Assembly: GCA_034211115.1 (NCBI GenBank)
Contig: JAXHTH010000305.1
Span: 1 to 7,551, forward strand
Source: JAXHTH01 sp034211115
GTDB taxonomy: Bacteria; Planctomycetota; Phycisphaerae; Phycisphaerales; SM1A02
Length of the DNA: 7,551 nt
Reading direction: 5' to 3'
Under the pieces are notes generated by a model. It ran no database searches, was not told the origin of the DNA, and saw only the letters and a program-made list of their open reading frames with translations. This document shows positions 1-5,331 of this stretch, one piece after another (the stretch's first letter is position 1; each line of letters starts with the position of its first letter). A program made the translations under genes and the position numbers.

Positions 1-2
1 AA

Positions 3-47
3 CAGACTTTGCTGGCGGAGTTTATTCGCGAGCATGAGATTGAATAA
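3..47 (+). CDS. trmD: C-terminal tail of TrmD, tRNA (guanine-N1)-methyltransferase (partial, runs in from the left)
   Basis: Only the last 14 codons and a TAA are present, reading QTLLAEFIREHEIE. The family end in Gammaproteobacteria has a similar 'ARLLAEF..EH' helix, and the next gene start is rplS-like; trmD-rplS is a conserved order in bacteria. TrmD methylates G37 of tRNAs in the cytoplasm. The call rests on a very short match plus synteny, so it is moderate. Base composition here is near 49% G+C, unlike everything downstream of about base 130. Confidence 0.6.
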   Translation, partial: QTLLAEFIREHEIE

Positions 48-74
48 CGAGGCACGAGCTTGGGAGCGACGAGC

Positions 75-131
75 ATGAGCAACATTATCGACCAGTTAGA
101 CGCGGAACAGATGAACAAGACTCAGAAGTAG
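75..131 (+). pseudogene. rplS: Truncated start of ribosomal protein L19
   Basis: An ATG preceded by GGGAG (62-66, 8-base spacing) opens a frame reading MSNIIDQLDAEQMNK, which closely resembles the N-terminus of gammaproteobacterial L19 (E. coli begins MSNIIKQLEQEQMK). L19 is a ~115-residue protein at the 30S-50S interface. Here the frame leaves the family pattern after about residue 15 and stops at 129-131. None of the expected following segment (PxFxPGDTV) is found in any frame. The break coincides with the break in the facing iscS fragment, so this is probably a gene cut by a junction (assembly chimera or recombination) and not a decayed gene. Confidence 0.75.
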
Positions 132-211
132 GGCAACATCGTCTCGAGCACCCGCTCGTCGACGGGCGTCGTGGCCGCGTGATCCATGTAAATGGGAAGC
201 TTCAATGCCAT
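122..211 (-). pseudogene. iscS: Truncated start of a cysteine desulfurase (IscS/NifS, class V aminotransferase)
   Basis: Reading leftward from the ATG at 211, the protein begins MALKLPIYMDHAATTP and continues VDERVLETMLPYF. This is the classic N-terminus of PLP-dependent cysteine desulfurases (IYLDxxATTPVDxRV...MLPYF), which mobilise sulfur from cysteine for Fe-S clusters and tRNA thiolation. The family is ~400 residues; only 29 codons remain before a TGA at 122-124 created by foreign sequence. The PLP lysine and active-site cysteine regions are absent. An in-frame ATG at 235 would add 8 residues; the 211 start has GGAG about 10 bases upstream. The gene is divergent from panC and its composition matches the GC-rich part of the window. 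Confidence 0.85.
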
Positions 212-235
212 GGAGGCCGTCTCCGGTGTCTGCAT

Positions 236-512
236 CCGCGGCGGCGGGAGCGGTCGAACCCGTCGGAGAGCGGGCGAGCGGTCAGGCCGCCGGGGCGTAA
301 TTGAATTCTGGTCTCATTCTAGGAACGCGAATGCCTCTGATCCATCCGAAACGGCCTCCGGAGCGGCCGGACCGAGCCGCTTCGGGCCCCTTCCGGAGGC
401 CGGATCGCACGTCGATCAACCGATGTCGGATCATTCCATTCTACCACCCCCCTCGTCCGCGGCTCGGTTCGGCGCCTTGACCGGAGCATCCCGAGTCGAG
501 AGGCTTCCCCGC
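236..512. other. Divergent intergenic region between iscS and panC
   Basis: This 277-base stretch should hold the promoters of the divergently oriented iscS and panC. It contains an AT-richer patch around 299-325. The panC frame stays open back to 192, but that part is arginine/serine/glycine-rich with no family resemblance and is best read as untranslated. I see no convincing -35/-10 pair, terminator or repeat. Confidence 0.5.
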
Positions 513-1334
513 ATGCAGGTGATCTCCTCCGCCGACGAACTGCGCCTCTGTCACGGCGGTGCGTTCGTCCCGACGATGGGCGCCCTGCACGCGGGCCACC
601 TGTCCCTCATCCGCCGGGCCGCGGAATGCCCGGCCCCGGTGGTGGTGAGCATCTTCGTCAATCCGACCCAGTTCGGCCCCAACGAGGATTACCAGCGGTA
701 CCCGCGGCCGCTGGAGGCGGATCTGGCGGCGGCGGAGCAGGCCGGGGCCGAGTTCGCCTTCGTCCCCGAGGTCGAGACGGTCTATCCGCCCGATGAGGAG
801 ACGCCCGTCCCTCCCCTGCCGGAGGCGGCGACGCGGCCCGGGCTGGAGGACGCCCATCGCCCGGGCCATCTGGCCGGGGTGTGCCAGGTGGTCGCCCGGC
901 TGTTCGACCTGCTCCAGCCGCGCTACGCCCTCTTCGGCGAGAAGGACTACCAGCAGCTTCTCGTCATCCGGGCGATGTCCCAGCAGGAGCGCCAGCGCTG
1001 GTCCAACCTGCGCATCGTCGCGCACGAGACGGTCCGCGATGACGATGGAATGGCGCTGAGCAGCCGCAACGAGTACCTGACGAAGAAGCAGCGCCGGCGC
1101 GGGCTCGGATTGTCTCGCGCCCTGCGCCAGGCGCAGGAGTCGGAAAACCCGCAGGAAGCGGAGGAGACGATGCGGCGCATCCTCGACGAACACGATCTGC
1201 AAGTCGACTACGCCGTCGCGCGCGATGCGGCCACGCTCCTGCCGACGGAGTCTTTCGCGCGTCCCGCGCGGGCGCTGATCGCGGGCCGCGTCGACGAGGT
1301 GCGCCTGATCGACAACATGGCGATCCCGCCCTGA
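513..1334 (+). CDS. panC: Pantothenate synthetase (pantoate--beta-alanine ligase)
   Basis: Makes pantothenate from pantoate, beta-alanine and ATP through a pantoyl-adenylate, the last step before CoA synthesis; cytosolic. The 273-residue product has all family landmarks in order: PTMGALHAGH (20-29, HIGH-type nucleotide-binding motif), SIFVNPTQF (46-54), RPGH (116-119), FGEKDYQQ (141-148), MALSSRN (180-186, KMSKS-like) and RLIDN (264-268). Length is typical (E. coli 283). The frame is open back to 192, but homology to the family starts at MQVISSADEL, so ATG 513 is preferred; GAGAGG lies about 10 bases upstream. The stretch around residues 98-112 is slightly longer and proline-rich compared with the usual family. 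It is the first of several plus-strand genes; 49 bases separate it from the next. Confidence 0.95.
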   Translation: MQVISSADELRLCHGGAFVPTMGALHAGHLSLIRRAAECPAPVVVSIFVNPTQFGPNEDYQRYPRPLEADLAAAEQAGAEFAFVPEVETVYPPDEETPVPPLPEAATRPGLEDAHRPGHLAGVCQVVARLFDLLQPRYALFGEKDYQQLLVIRAMSQQERQRWSNLRIVAHETVRDDDGMALSSRNEYLTKKQRRRGLGLSRALRQAQESENPQEAEETMRRILDEHDLQVDYAVARDAATLLPTESFARPARALIAGRVDEVRLIDNMAIPP

Positions 1335-1383
1335 TCCGGCCGGCGCGGCTGGAAACGGGCGGGGAAAGAGACGCAACACGGTG

Positions 1384-1959
1384 ATGGCTCGACCACCGAA
1401 ACTCCGCCGGCGCCATCCGCTCTGCCCCGAGTGCGGCTACGACCTGGTGGCGACCATCGACGCCGGCCGGAACGTCTGCCCGGAATGCGGCTTCCAGTTT
1501 CAGCCGCACGAGCTGAAGCACGCCCTTCTGCCGGAGGACTGGACGCTCGGGCGCGGTCTGCTCCGGGCGGCCCTGGTGCTGCTGCTCCGCGCCGCCCTCT
1601 GTTTCGCGGGCTGGACGGCGCTGCTCACCGGCACGCTGCTCGCCGGCGCGTGGATCGCCACCCGCCTGGGCGGGGGGTGGATCATCTTCATCATGCTCCT
1701 GACGATGGCGATCATCTTCATCGCCGCGGGCGCGGTCGGCCGCATCCTCGCCGGAGGCATGGACGAGATCGCGGGCTTCACCAGCCCGCTCGTCAGCGCC
1801 CTCATCGCCCTCTTCGCGTGGCTCGCCATCGCGGCGGGAACCGTCCTCACCGGCCTCCTGGCGCCGATGCGCCCGTCCATCACCGGCAGCGTCATCCTCA
1901 TCGGGTGCGTGATGTCCCTCATCCTCATCGTGAAAACCCATCACTTCGAGGACTACTGA
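1384..1959 (+). CDS. Zinc-ribbon membrane protein of unknown function
   Basis: No function is recognised. The 191-residue product has an N-terminal basic stretch, then a treble-clef-like zinc ribbon with two CPECG knuckles (Cys14, 17, 32 and 35), a short linker, and about four hydrophobic segments (near 70-93, 99-118, 135-160 and 167-184). The ribbon is expected to lie in the cytoplasm, anchored to the inner membrane. Proteins with a CPECGYDL ribbon beside membrane helices are, from memory, common in Phycisphaerae-type planctomycetes. A GTG at 1381 directly before the ATG is an alternative start; neither has a strong ribosome site. It sits 49 bases after panC and 21 bases before nadD, and the putative nadD -35 box lies in its last codons. 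It resembles in mirror image the gene at 6168. Confidence 0.8.
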   Translation: MARPPKLRRRHPLCPECGYDLVATIDAGRNVCPECGFQFQPHELKHALLPEDWTLGRGLLRAALVLLLRAALCFAGWTALLTGTLLAGAWIATRLGGGWIIFIMLLTMAIIFIAAGAVGRILAGGMDEIAGFTSPLVSALIALFAWLAIAAGTVLTGLLAPMRPSITGSVILIGCVMSLILIVKTHHFEDY

Positions 1960-1971
1960 TCGCGGTATGAT
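1942..1971 (+). promoter_or_regulatory. Candidate nadD promoter giving a near-leaderless transcript
   Basis: CACTTCG (1942-1948), a 17-base spacer and TATGAT (1966-1971, followed by CG) lie just before nadD. The second box matches the sigma-70 -10 consensus at five of six positions and ends 9 bases before the ATG, so transcription would begin at or next to the start codon. No Shine-Dalgarno is present. The same arrangement precedes rimO, which supports it. The -35-like box does not match TTGACA. Confidence 0.45.
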
Positions 1972-1980
1972 CGGGCCCTC

Positions 1981-2607
1981 ATGGCGGATTCGACCCGGCG
2001 CATCCTGCTCTTCGGCGGCACGTTCGACCCGCCGCACCGCGCGCACGTCGAGTTGCCCGCGCTGGTCGCGCAGCGCCTGGAATGCGATCGCATCATCTAC
2101 ATCCCCGCGGCGCAGAGCCCGCTCAAGGACGATGCGCCCCGCTGCGGCGATGCGCATCGCCTCGTCATGCTCCGGCTGGCCACACGTGACCTGCCGCAGG
2201 CGGAGATCTCGACCATCGAGCTCGACCGGGGAGGGACGAGCTACTTCATCGACACGGTGACGGCCATGCGCCGCCGGCTGGGCGACGAGGCCGGGCTGTG
2301 CTTTCTCATCGGGGCCGACCAGGCGCTGGAGTTTCATCACTGGAAAGACTGGCGGGGCATTCTCGAGCGCGCCGCGCCCGCGGTGATGCTGAGGCCGCCG
2401 TGGACGAGAGAGCGTTTCGAGGAGGCGCTGCGGCGCGAATACGACGAGGATGAGGCGGCGCGATGGATGGCGTGTCTCGTCGATGCCCCCCGTTTGGAGA
2501 TCAGCGCCACGGACATCCGCGACCGCCTCGCGGGCGGCGAACCCGTCGATGATCTCCTCGATCCGCTCGTCCTCGGCTATATCCGCACCCACCGGCTGTA
2601 CACCTGA
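1981..2607 (+). CDS. nadD: Nicotinate-nucleotide adenylyltransferase
   Basis: Transfers AMP from ATP to nicotinate mononucleotide, giving deamido-NAD in NAD synthesis; cytosolic. The 208-residue product has the nucleotidyltransferase fold signatures: GGTFDPPHRAH (12-22, the usual GGTFDPxHxGH with Ala for the last Gly), PAAQSPLK (42-49), GADQALEFHHWKDW (111-124, substrate-binding loop) and ISATDIR (174-180, the ISSTxIR motif). Length is normal for the family. The start is fixed by the motif position; there is no ribosome-binding site, and a -10-like box lies 9 bases upstream. In many bacteria nadD is followed by rsfS; here rimO follows instead, after 114 bases with short tandem repeats. Confidence 0.95.
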   Translation: MADSTRRILLFGGTFDPPHRAHVELPALVAQRLECDRIIYIPAAQSPLKDDAPRCGDAHRLVMLRLATRDLPQAEISTIELDRGGTSYFIDTVTAMRRRLGDEAGLCFLIGADQALEFHHWKDWRGILERAAPAVMLRPPWTRERFEEALRREYDEDEAARWMACLVDAPRLEISATDIRDRLAGGEPVDDLLDPLVLGYIRTHRLYT

Positions 2608-2612
2608 CCCCC

Positions 2613-2662
2613 GGAATGGCCCCCCCGGAACGGGCCCCGGAACGGGCCCCGGAACAAGCCCC
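2613..2662. repeat. 12-bp GC-rich tandem repeat between nadD and rimO
   Basis: Two perfect copies of GGAACGGGCCCC (2627-2638 and 2639-2650) are followed by a copy with two changes (GGAACAAGCCCC, 2651-2662) and preceded by a degenerate 14-base copy (2613-2626). The array begins 5 bases after the nadD stop and ends 19 bases before the candidate rimO -35 box. Each unit holds the palindrome GGGCCC, so slippage or local folding is possible. Confidence 0.85.
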
Positions 2663-2680
2663 GCCGCTTGGGGCGTCGCA

Positions 2681-2711
2681 CACTTCGGAATCCGCGCTCC
2701 GCGCCTATCAT
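2681..2711 (+). promoter_or_regulatory. Candidate rimO promoter, same form as at nadD
   Basis: CACTTCG (2681-2687), an 18-base spacer and TATCAT (2706-2711, followed by CG) precede the rimO ATG at 2722 by 10 bases. The boxes, their distance and the distance to the start codon nearly copy those of nadD. As there, no ribosome-binding site is visible, which fits a leaderless or nearly leaderless message. Confidence 0.45.
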
Positions 2712-2721
2712 CGCCGCGTCC

Positions 2722-4458
2722 ATGCCCCCGATGCGCGCCCCATCCTCCGCCATCCAGACCGTCGCCTTCGTCAGCCTCGGCTGCCCGAAGGCCCTGATCG
2801 ATTCGGAGACGATGCTGCACGCGCTGCAGGAGGCCGGCTACCGGCTCGTGTCCGATCACGATGATGCCGATGCCATCGTTATCAATACCTGCGGCTTCCT
2901 CGAAGCGGCGAAAGAGGAATCGCTGGGCGCCATCCACGAGGCGATCGCGCGCAAGGAGACCGGCCGTGTGCAGCGCGTCGTCGTCGCCGGCTGCCTGCCC
3001 CAGCGCCATCGCGCGAAACTGCTGGACTGGGCGCCGGGGATCGACGCCATGATCGGCGTCTTCGATCGCGATCACATCCTCGATGCCGTGCGCGGCGGCG
3101 GGCGGCGCGCCGATCCACCCTGCTGGATCGCGGGCAACGCCCTCCAGGCCGCCCGCGCCCGCGGGCTGGCCGCCACGGGCCTGACCGTGCACGGCGCCGA
3201 CGGCCGGGGCATCGGCTATTACGAGGATGAATCGCATCGGTTCCGCCTCACCCCCCGCCACTGGGCATACCTGCGCATCAGCGAGGGATGCAACCAGAAC
3301 TGCGCGTTCTGCACCATCCCTTCAATCCGCGGCAAGATGCGCAGCAAGCCCCCGGAGGTCATCGTCCGGGAGGCCCGGCAGCTCATGAGCGAGGGCGTCT
3401 TCGAACTCAATCTCATCGGGGAGGATACGACCAGCTACGGGCGGGATATTGGGGGAAGGCACGGAGGCACGAAGGCACAAGGGCACGAAGGGGCGGAGCA
3501 GCGGGAGCGGGTGACGCGCGGAGATCTGGTGGGGCTGCTCGAAGCGCTCAACGCTGTCGCCGCGGAACTCGGGGCGCCTTCCGCCCGCAGAGGCGGCCCG
3601 CTCCGGGGACCGGGGGCCGACCCAACTTCCGGGGGCTGGGTGCGGGTGATGTATGCGTATCCGACCCACTTCACGGACGAGATGATCGATGTCATCGCCC
3701 GTCTGCCCAACATCGTCAACTACATCGACATCCCCCTCCAGCACATCACCGATCACATGCTGGACGCGATGCGGCGGAACACGACGCGCGCGCAACAGGA
3801 AGCACTGCTCCACAAGCTGCGCGACCGCATCCCCGGCCTGGCCGTCCGCACCACGTTCATCACCGGCTTCCCCGGCGAGACAGAGAAGGATCATCAGGCC
3901 CTGCTGGAGTTCATCGACGACTTCCAGTTCGACATGCTCGGCGTGTTCGCCTACTCGCGCGAGGACGGCACCCCCGCGGGAACGATGGACGGTGATCCGG
4001 CCCTGCACGTGCCCGATGAGGTGAAGGAGCGCCGGCGCGAGGCGCTGATGCTCACCCAGCAGCGGATCGCGTTCGAGAACGCGAGATACGTCGCCGAGCA
4101 GGGGTGTCAGTTCGATGTGCTGATTGACGGGGAGATCGAGGGGGCGGCGGTCGAAGTAGAACAGCGCGGAGCAGGCGAAGACGCAGGCGTGGCCCCCGGC
4201 GCGTGGCGGGGCGGGTCCGGTCGACATCCCTCACCCCCGACCCCTCTTCCGGGGGGAGAGGGGAGCAGGCGCCTCTTCGTGGGGCGGTGCTATCACCAGG
4301 CCCCCGAGGTGGATTCGGTGACGTATGTGGAGAGCGCCGGGCTGCTTGCGCCCGGCGAACTGGTGCGGTGCACGATCGTCGATGCGGACGGCTACGACCT
4401 CATCGCCCGCCCCACGGCCGAGCTGGAGCGCATCGCGAGCCTGCCCGTCGTGCATTAG
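2722..4458 (+). CDS. rimO: Ribosomal protein S12 methylthiotransferase, with three in-frame repeat-like insertions
   Basis: Radical-SAM enzyme that adds a methylthio group to an aspartate of ribosomal protein S12. N-terminal UPF0004 domain: LGCPKALIDSE (Cys21), NTCGF (Cys57) and AGCLPQ (Cys91) bind one Fe-S cluster. Radical-SAM domain: SEGCNQNCAFC (Cys190, 194, 197) binds the second. MYAYPTHFTDE, IPLQH and TTFITGFPGET follow, then a TRAM domain (about 462-565). At 578 residues it is ~137 longer than E. coli RimO (441). The excess is largely in a linker (about 124-175) and three low-complexity inserts: residues about 243-262 (octamer repeat DNA), 285-305 (GC-rich hairpin) and 472-517 (hairpin-bearing palindrome splitting the TRAM domain). 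All catalytic motifs and the frame are intact, so it is probably functional. ATG 2731 is an alternative start; the -10-like box favours 2722. RimO is preferred over MiaB because of the SLGCPKALIDSE and SEGCN contexts. Confidence 0.93.
   Translation: MPPMRAPSSAIQTVAFVSLGCPKALIDSETMLHALQEAGYRLVSDHDDADAIVINTCGFLEAAKEESLGAIHEAIARKETGRVQRVVVAGCLPQRHRAKLLDWAPGIDAMIGVFDRDHILDAVRGGGRRADPPCWIAGNALQAARARGLAATGLTVHGADGRGIGYYEDESHRFRLTPRHWAYLRISEGCNQNCAFCTIPSIRGKMRSKPPEVIVREARQLMSEGVFELNLIGEDTTSYGRDIGGRHGGTKAQGHEGAEQRERVTRGDLVGLLEALNAVAAELGAPSARRGGPLRGPGADPTSGGWVRVMYAYPTHFTDEMIDVIARLPNIVNYIDIPLQHITDHMLDAMRRNTTRAQQEALLHKLRDRIPGLAVRTTFITGFPGETEKDHQALLEFIDDFQFDMLGVFAYSREDGTPAGTMDGDPALHVPDEVKERRREALMLTQQRIAFENARYVAEQGCQFDVLIDGEIEGAAVEVEQRGAGEDAGVAPGAWRGGSGRHPSPPTPLPGGEGSRRLFVGRCYHQAPEVDSVTYVESAGLLAPGELVRCTIVDADGYDLIARPTAELERIASLPVVH
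3456..3495. repeat. Octamer tandem repeat inside rimO
   Basis: Five consecutive 8-base units with consensus AAGGCACG: AAGGCACG, GAGGCACG, AAGGCACA, AGGGCACG and AAGGGGCG. They encode part of the RHGGTKAQGHEG stretch that interrupts RimO between TTSYG and the RGDLVGLLEAL helix. On the other strand the unit reads CGTGCCTT, close to the GATGCCTT octamer found before fpg. Confidence 0.85.
3595..3618. repeat. GC-rich hairpin inside rimO (second insertion)
   Basis: GGCCC, a 3-base bulge (GCT), CCGG, a GGA loop, CCGG and GGGCC form a 9-bp stem. It lies within the DNA coding residues 285-305, which break RimO between the ALNAVAAEL helix and WVRVMYAYP. The encoded residues are Gly/Pro/Arg/Ser-rich and look like a surface loop. 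Confidence 0.6.
4241..4263. repeat. Palindromic element inside rimO (third insertion, TRAM domain)
   Basis: CCCCTCTTCC, a GGG loop and GGGGAGAGGG form a 10-bp stem with one T.G wobble. It is the core of a longer element starting near 4227 that encodes SPPTPLPGGEG. The same kind of 'CCCTCACCCC...GGGAGAGGGG' palindrome is, from memory, widespread as an intergenic repeat in many bacterial genomes. Here it is in frame, between LIDGEIEG and FVGRCYHQAPEVDS of the TRAM domain. Confidence 0.8.
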
Positions 4459-4498
4459 ATGGATGGGACGGGGCAGGCGGCAGGGCCGAAGGGCGTAC

Positions 4499-4504
4499 CA
4501 TAAT
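4499..4504 (+). promoter_or_regulatory. Possible -10 box for the lipoprotein gene
   Basis: CATAAT stands out as AT-rich in a GC-rich gap 41 bases after the rimO stop and 40 bases before the lipoprotein ATG. It matches the -10 consensus at five of six positions. No -35 box is visible at the right distance, so this is tentative. Confidence 0.3.
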
Positions 4505-4532
4505 ATTGCGCCATGTCGGCGTCCCGACCATC

Positions 4533-4537
4533 GGAGG
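4533..4537 (+). promoter_or_regulatory. Strong Shine-Dalgarno site that fixes the lipoprotein start
   Basis: A perfect GGAGG with 7-base spacing to ATG 4545. It decides this start over the open frame extending upstream to 4203, and is one of the few clear ribosome sites in the window. Confidence 0.8.
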
Positions 4538-4544
4538 TTCACCC

Positions 4545-5216
4545 ATGCGCTGCACGTTGCTCTCCGCGTTCCTGATTCTCCCCTTCTTCCTGTGTGCCTG
4601 CGAATCGACGGAGGATCTCATGCCCCCGCCGGTGGTGCACACGCCGCTGACGCTGGATCCGATGGAGGAATACGAGCTGGGTGAATGGTGGACGAACGGC
4701 GACGTCATGCTCCGCCTCGATGAGACCGGCTTCTACGCCCTCTACGGCGAGATGAACCGCTATCACCGGCCCGTCCAGCGCGGCAAGTGGTGGCAGCAGA
4801 GCTACGCCGTCCTCTGGCTGGAGCCCTACGAAGCCCTGCGCACCGAGTGGGTCCGCGTGCAGATCTCGAAGATCGATGATCGGCTGGCGCTGACGATCCC
4901 GAAGCGCGATCCGATGTTCGCCATCGCCCAGCCGCCGCCGGTGATGGAGGATCGGCTGCTGGGGCAGTGGACGTCGGAGAAGGGCACGCTTTTCCTGAGC
5001 GGGAACCTGCGCTACACGCTCACGCCGGCGCGGGCGGAGATCGATCAACGGGCGATCATCGCCGGCCACCGCGGCACGTGGCGCCTCGCCGACGATCGCC
5101 TCCTGCTCACCCCCGACCCGCCGAACATGGGCCCGTTCGAGTTCCGTGTCGAGCAAACTGACGATGAACCGCGGTTGCGCGGTCGGGAGACCACATTCAG
5201 CCGAATGCAACATTAG
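4545..5216 (+). CDS. Lipoprotein with two tandem beta-rich repeats, function unknown
   Basis: I do not recognise a named family. The 223-residue product starts with a lipoprotein signal peptide (hydrophobic 4-16) and the lipobox L-C-A-Cys19; Glu20 and Ser21 follow, so no Asp retention signal is seen and an outer-membrane or periplasm-facing location is likely. The mature part seems to be an internal duplication: residues 45-93 and 138-189 both begin with a LGxW/LGQW strand, continue with G-x-x-x-L-x-L and a tyrosine strand, and close with G-K/T-W...L-x-L-x-P. This pattern resembles small beta-barrel or META/lipocalin-like modules of secreted bacterial lipoproteins. The gap between rimO and this gene is 86 bases, with a possible promoter, so it is likely transcribed on its own. 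Confidence 0.82.
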   Translation: MRCTLLSAFLILPFFLCACESTEDLMPPPVVHTPLTLDPMEEYELGEWWTNGDVMLRLDETGFYALYGEMNRYHRPVQRGKWWQQSYAVLWLEPYEALRTEWVRVQISKIDDRLALTIPKRDPMFAIAQPPPVMEDRLLGQWTSEKGTLFLSGNLRYTLTPARAEIDQRAIIAGHRGTWRLADDRLLLTPDPPNMGPFEFRVEQTDDEPRLRGRETTFSRMQH

Positions 5217-5256
5217 CACCTTGGCACATGCGCACAGGGCCTGTTGTCCTTCCCTC

Positions 5257-5322
5257 GATGCCATGATGCCATGATGCCATGATGCCTTCCTCTCCCTTGA
5301 TGCCTTGATCCCATGATGCCCT
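5257..5322. repeat. Octamer tandem array (GATGCCAT) directly before fpg
   Basis: Three perfect GATGCCAT units (5257-5280) and GATGCCTT (5281-5288) are followed by a 10-base break and then GATGCCTT, GATCCCAT and GATGCCCT (5299-5322). The array fills most of the 115-base gap between the lipoprotein and fpg and ends 9 bases before the fpg ATG. There is no ribosome site between. Copy number changes would alter promoter or leader spacing for fpg. Confidence 0.9.
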
Positions 5323-5331
5323 CTTCCCCCC

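Noticed and set aside
477..505. TTGACC as a -35 box for panC
   Set aside because: No -10-like sequence lies 16-18 bases downstream; that position reads GAGGCT.
192..512. A 107-residue N-terminal extension of PanC
   Set aside because: The segment is low-complexity with no family similarity and faces the iscS promoter side; the PanC fold begins at ATG 513.
964..3261. A 765-residue open frame on the minus strand
   Set aside because: It lies opposite panC, the zinc-ribbon gene, nadD and rimO, is rich in Arg/Gly/Ala/Asp, and is a GC-rich shadow without recognisable domains.
4513..4575. A short upstream frame from ATG 4513 as a leader peptide of the lipoprotein gene
   Set aside because: It has no ribosome site and its tail overlaps the lipoprotein start; the GGAGG site clearly serves ATG 4545.
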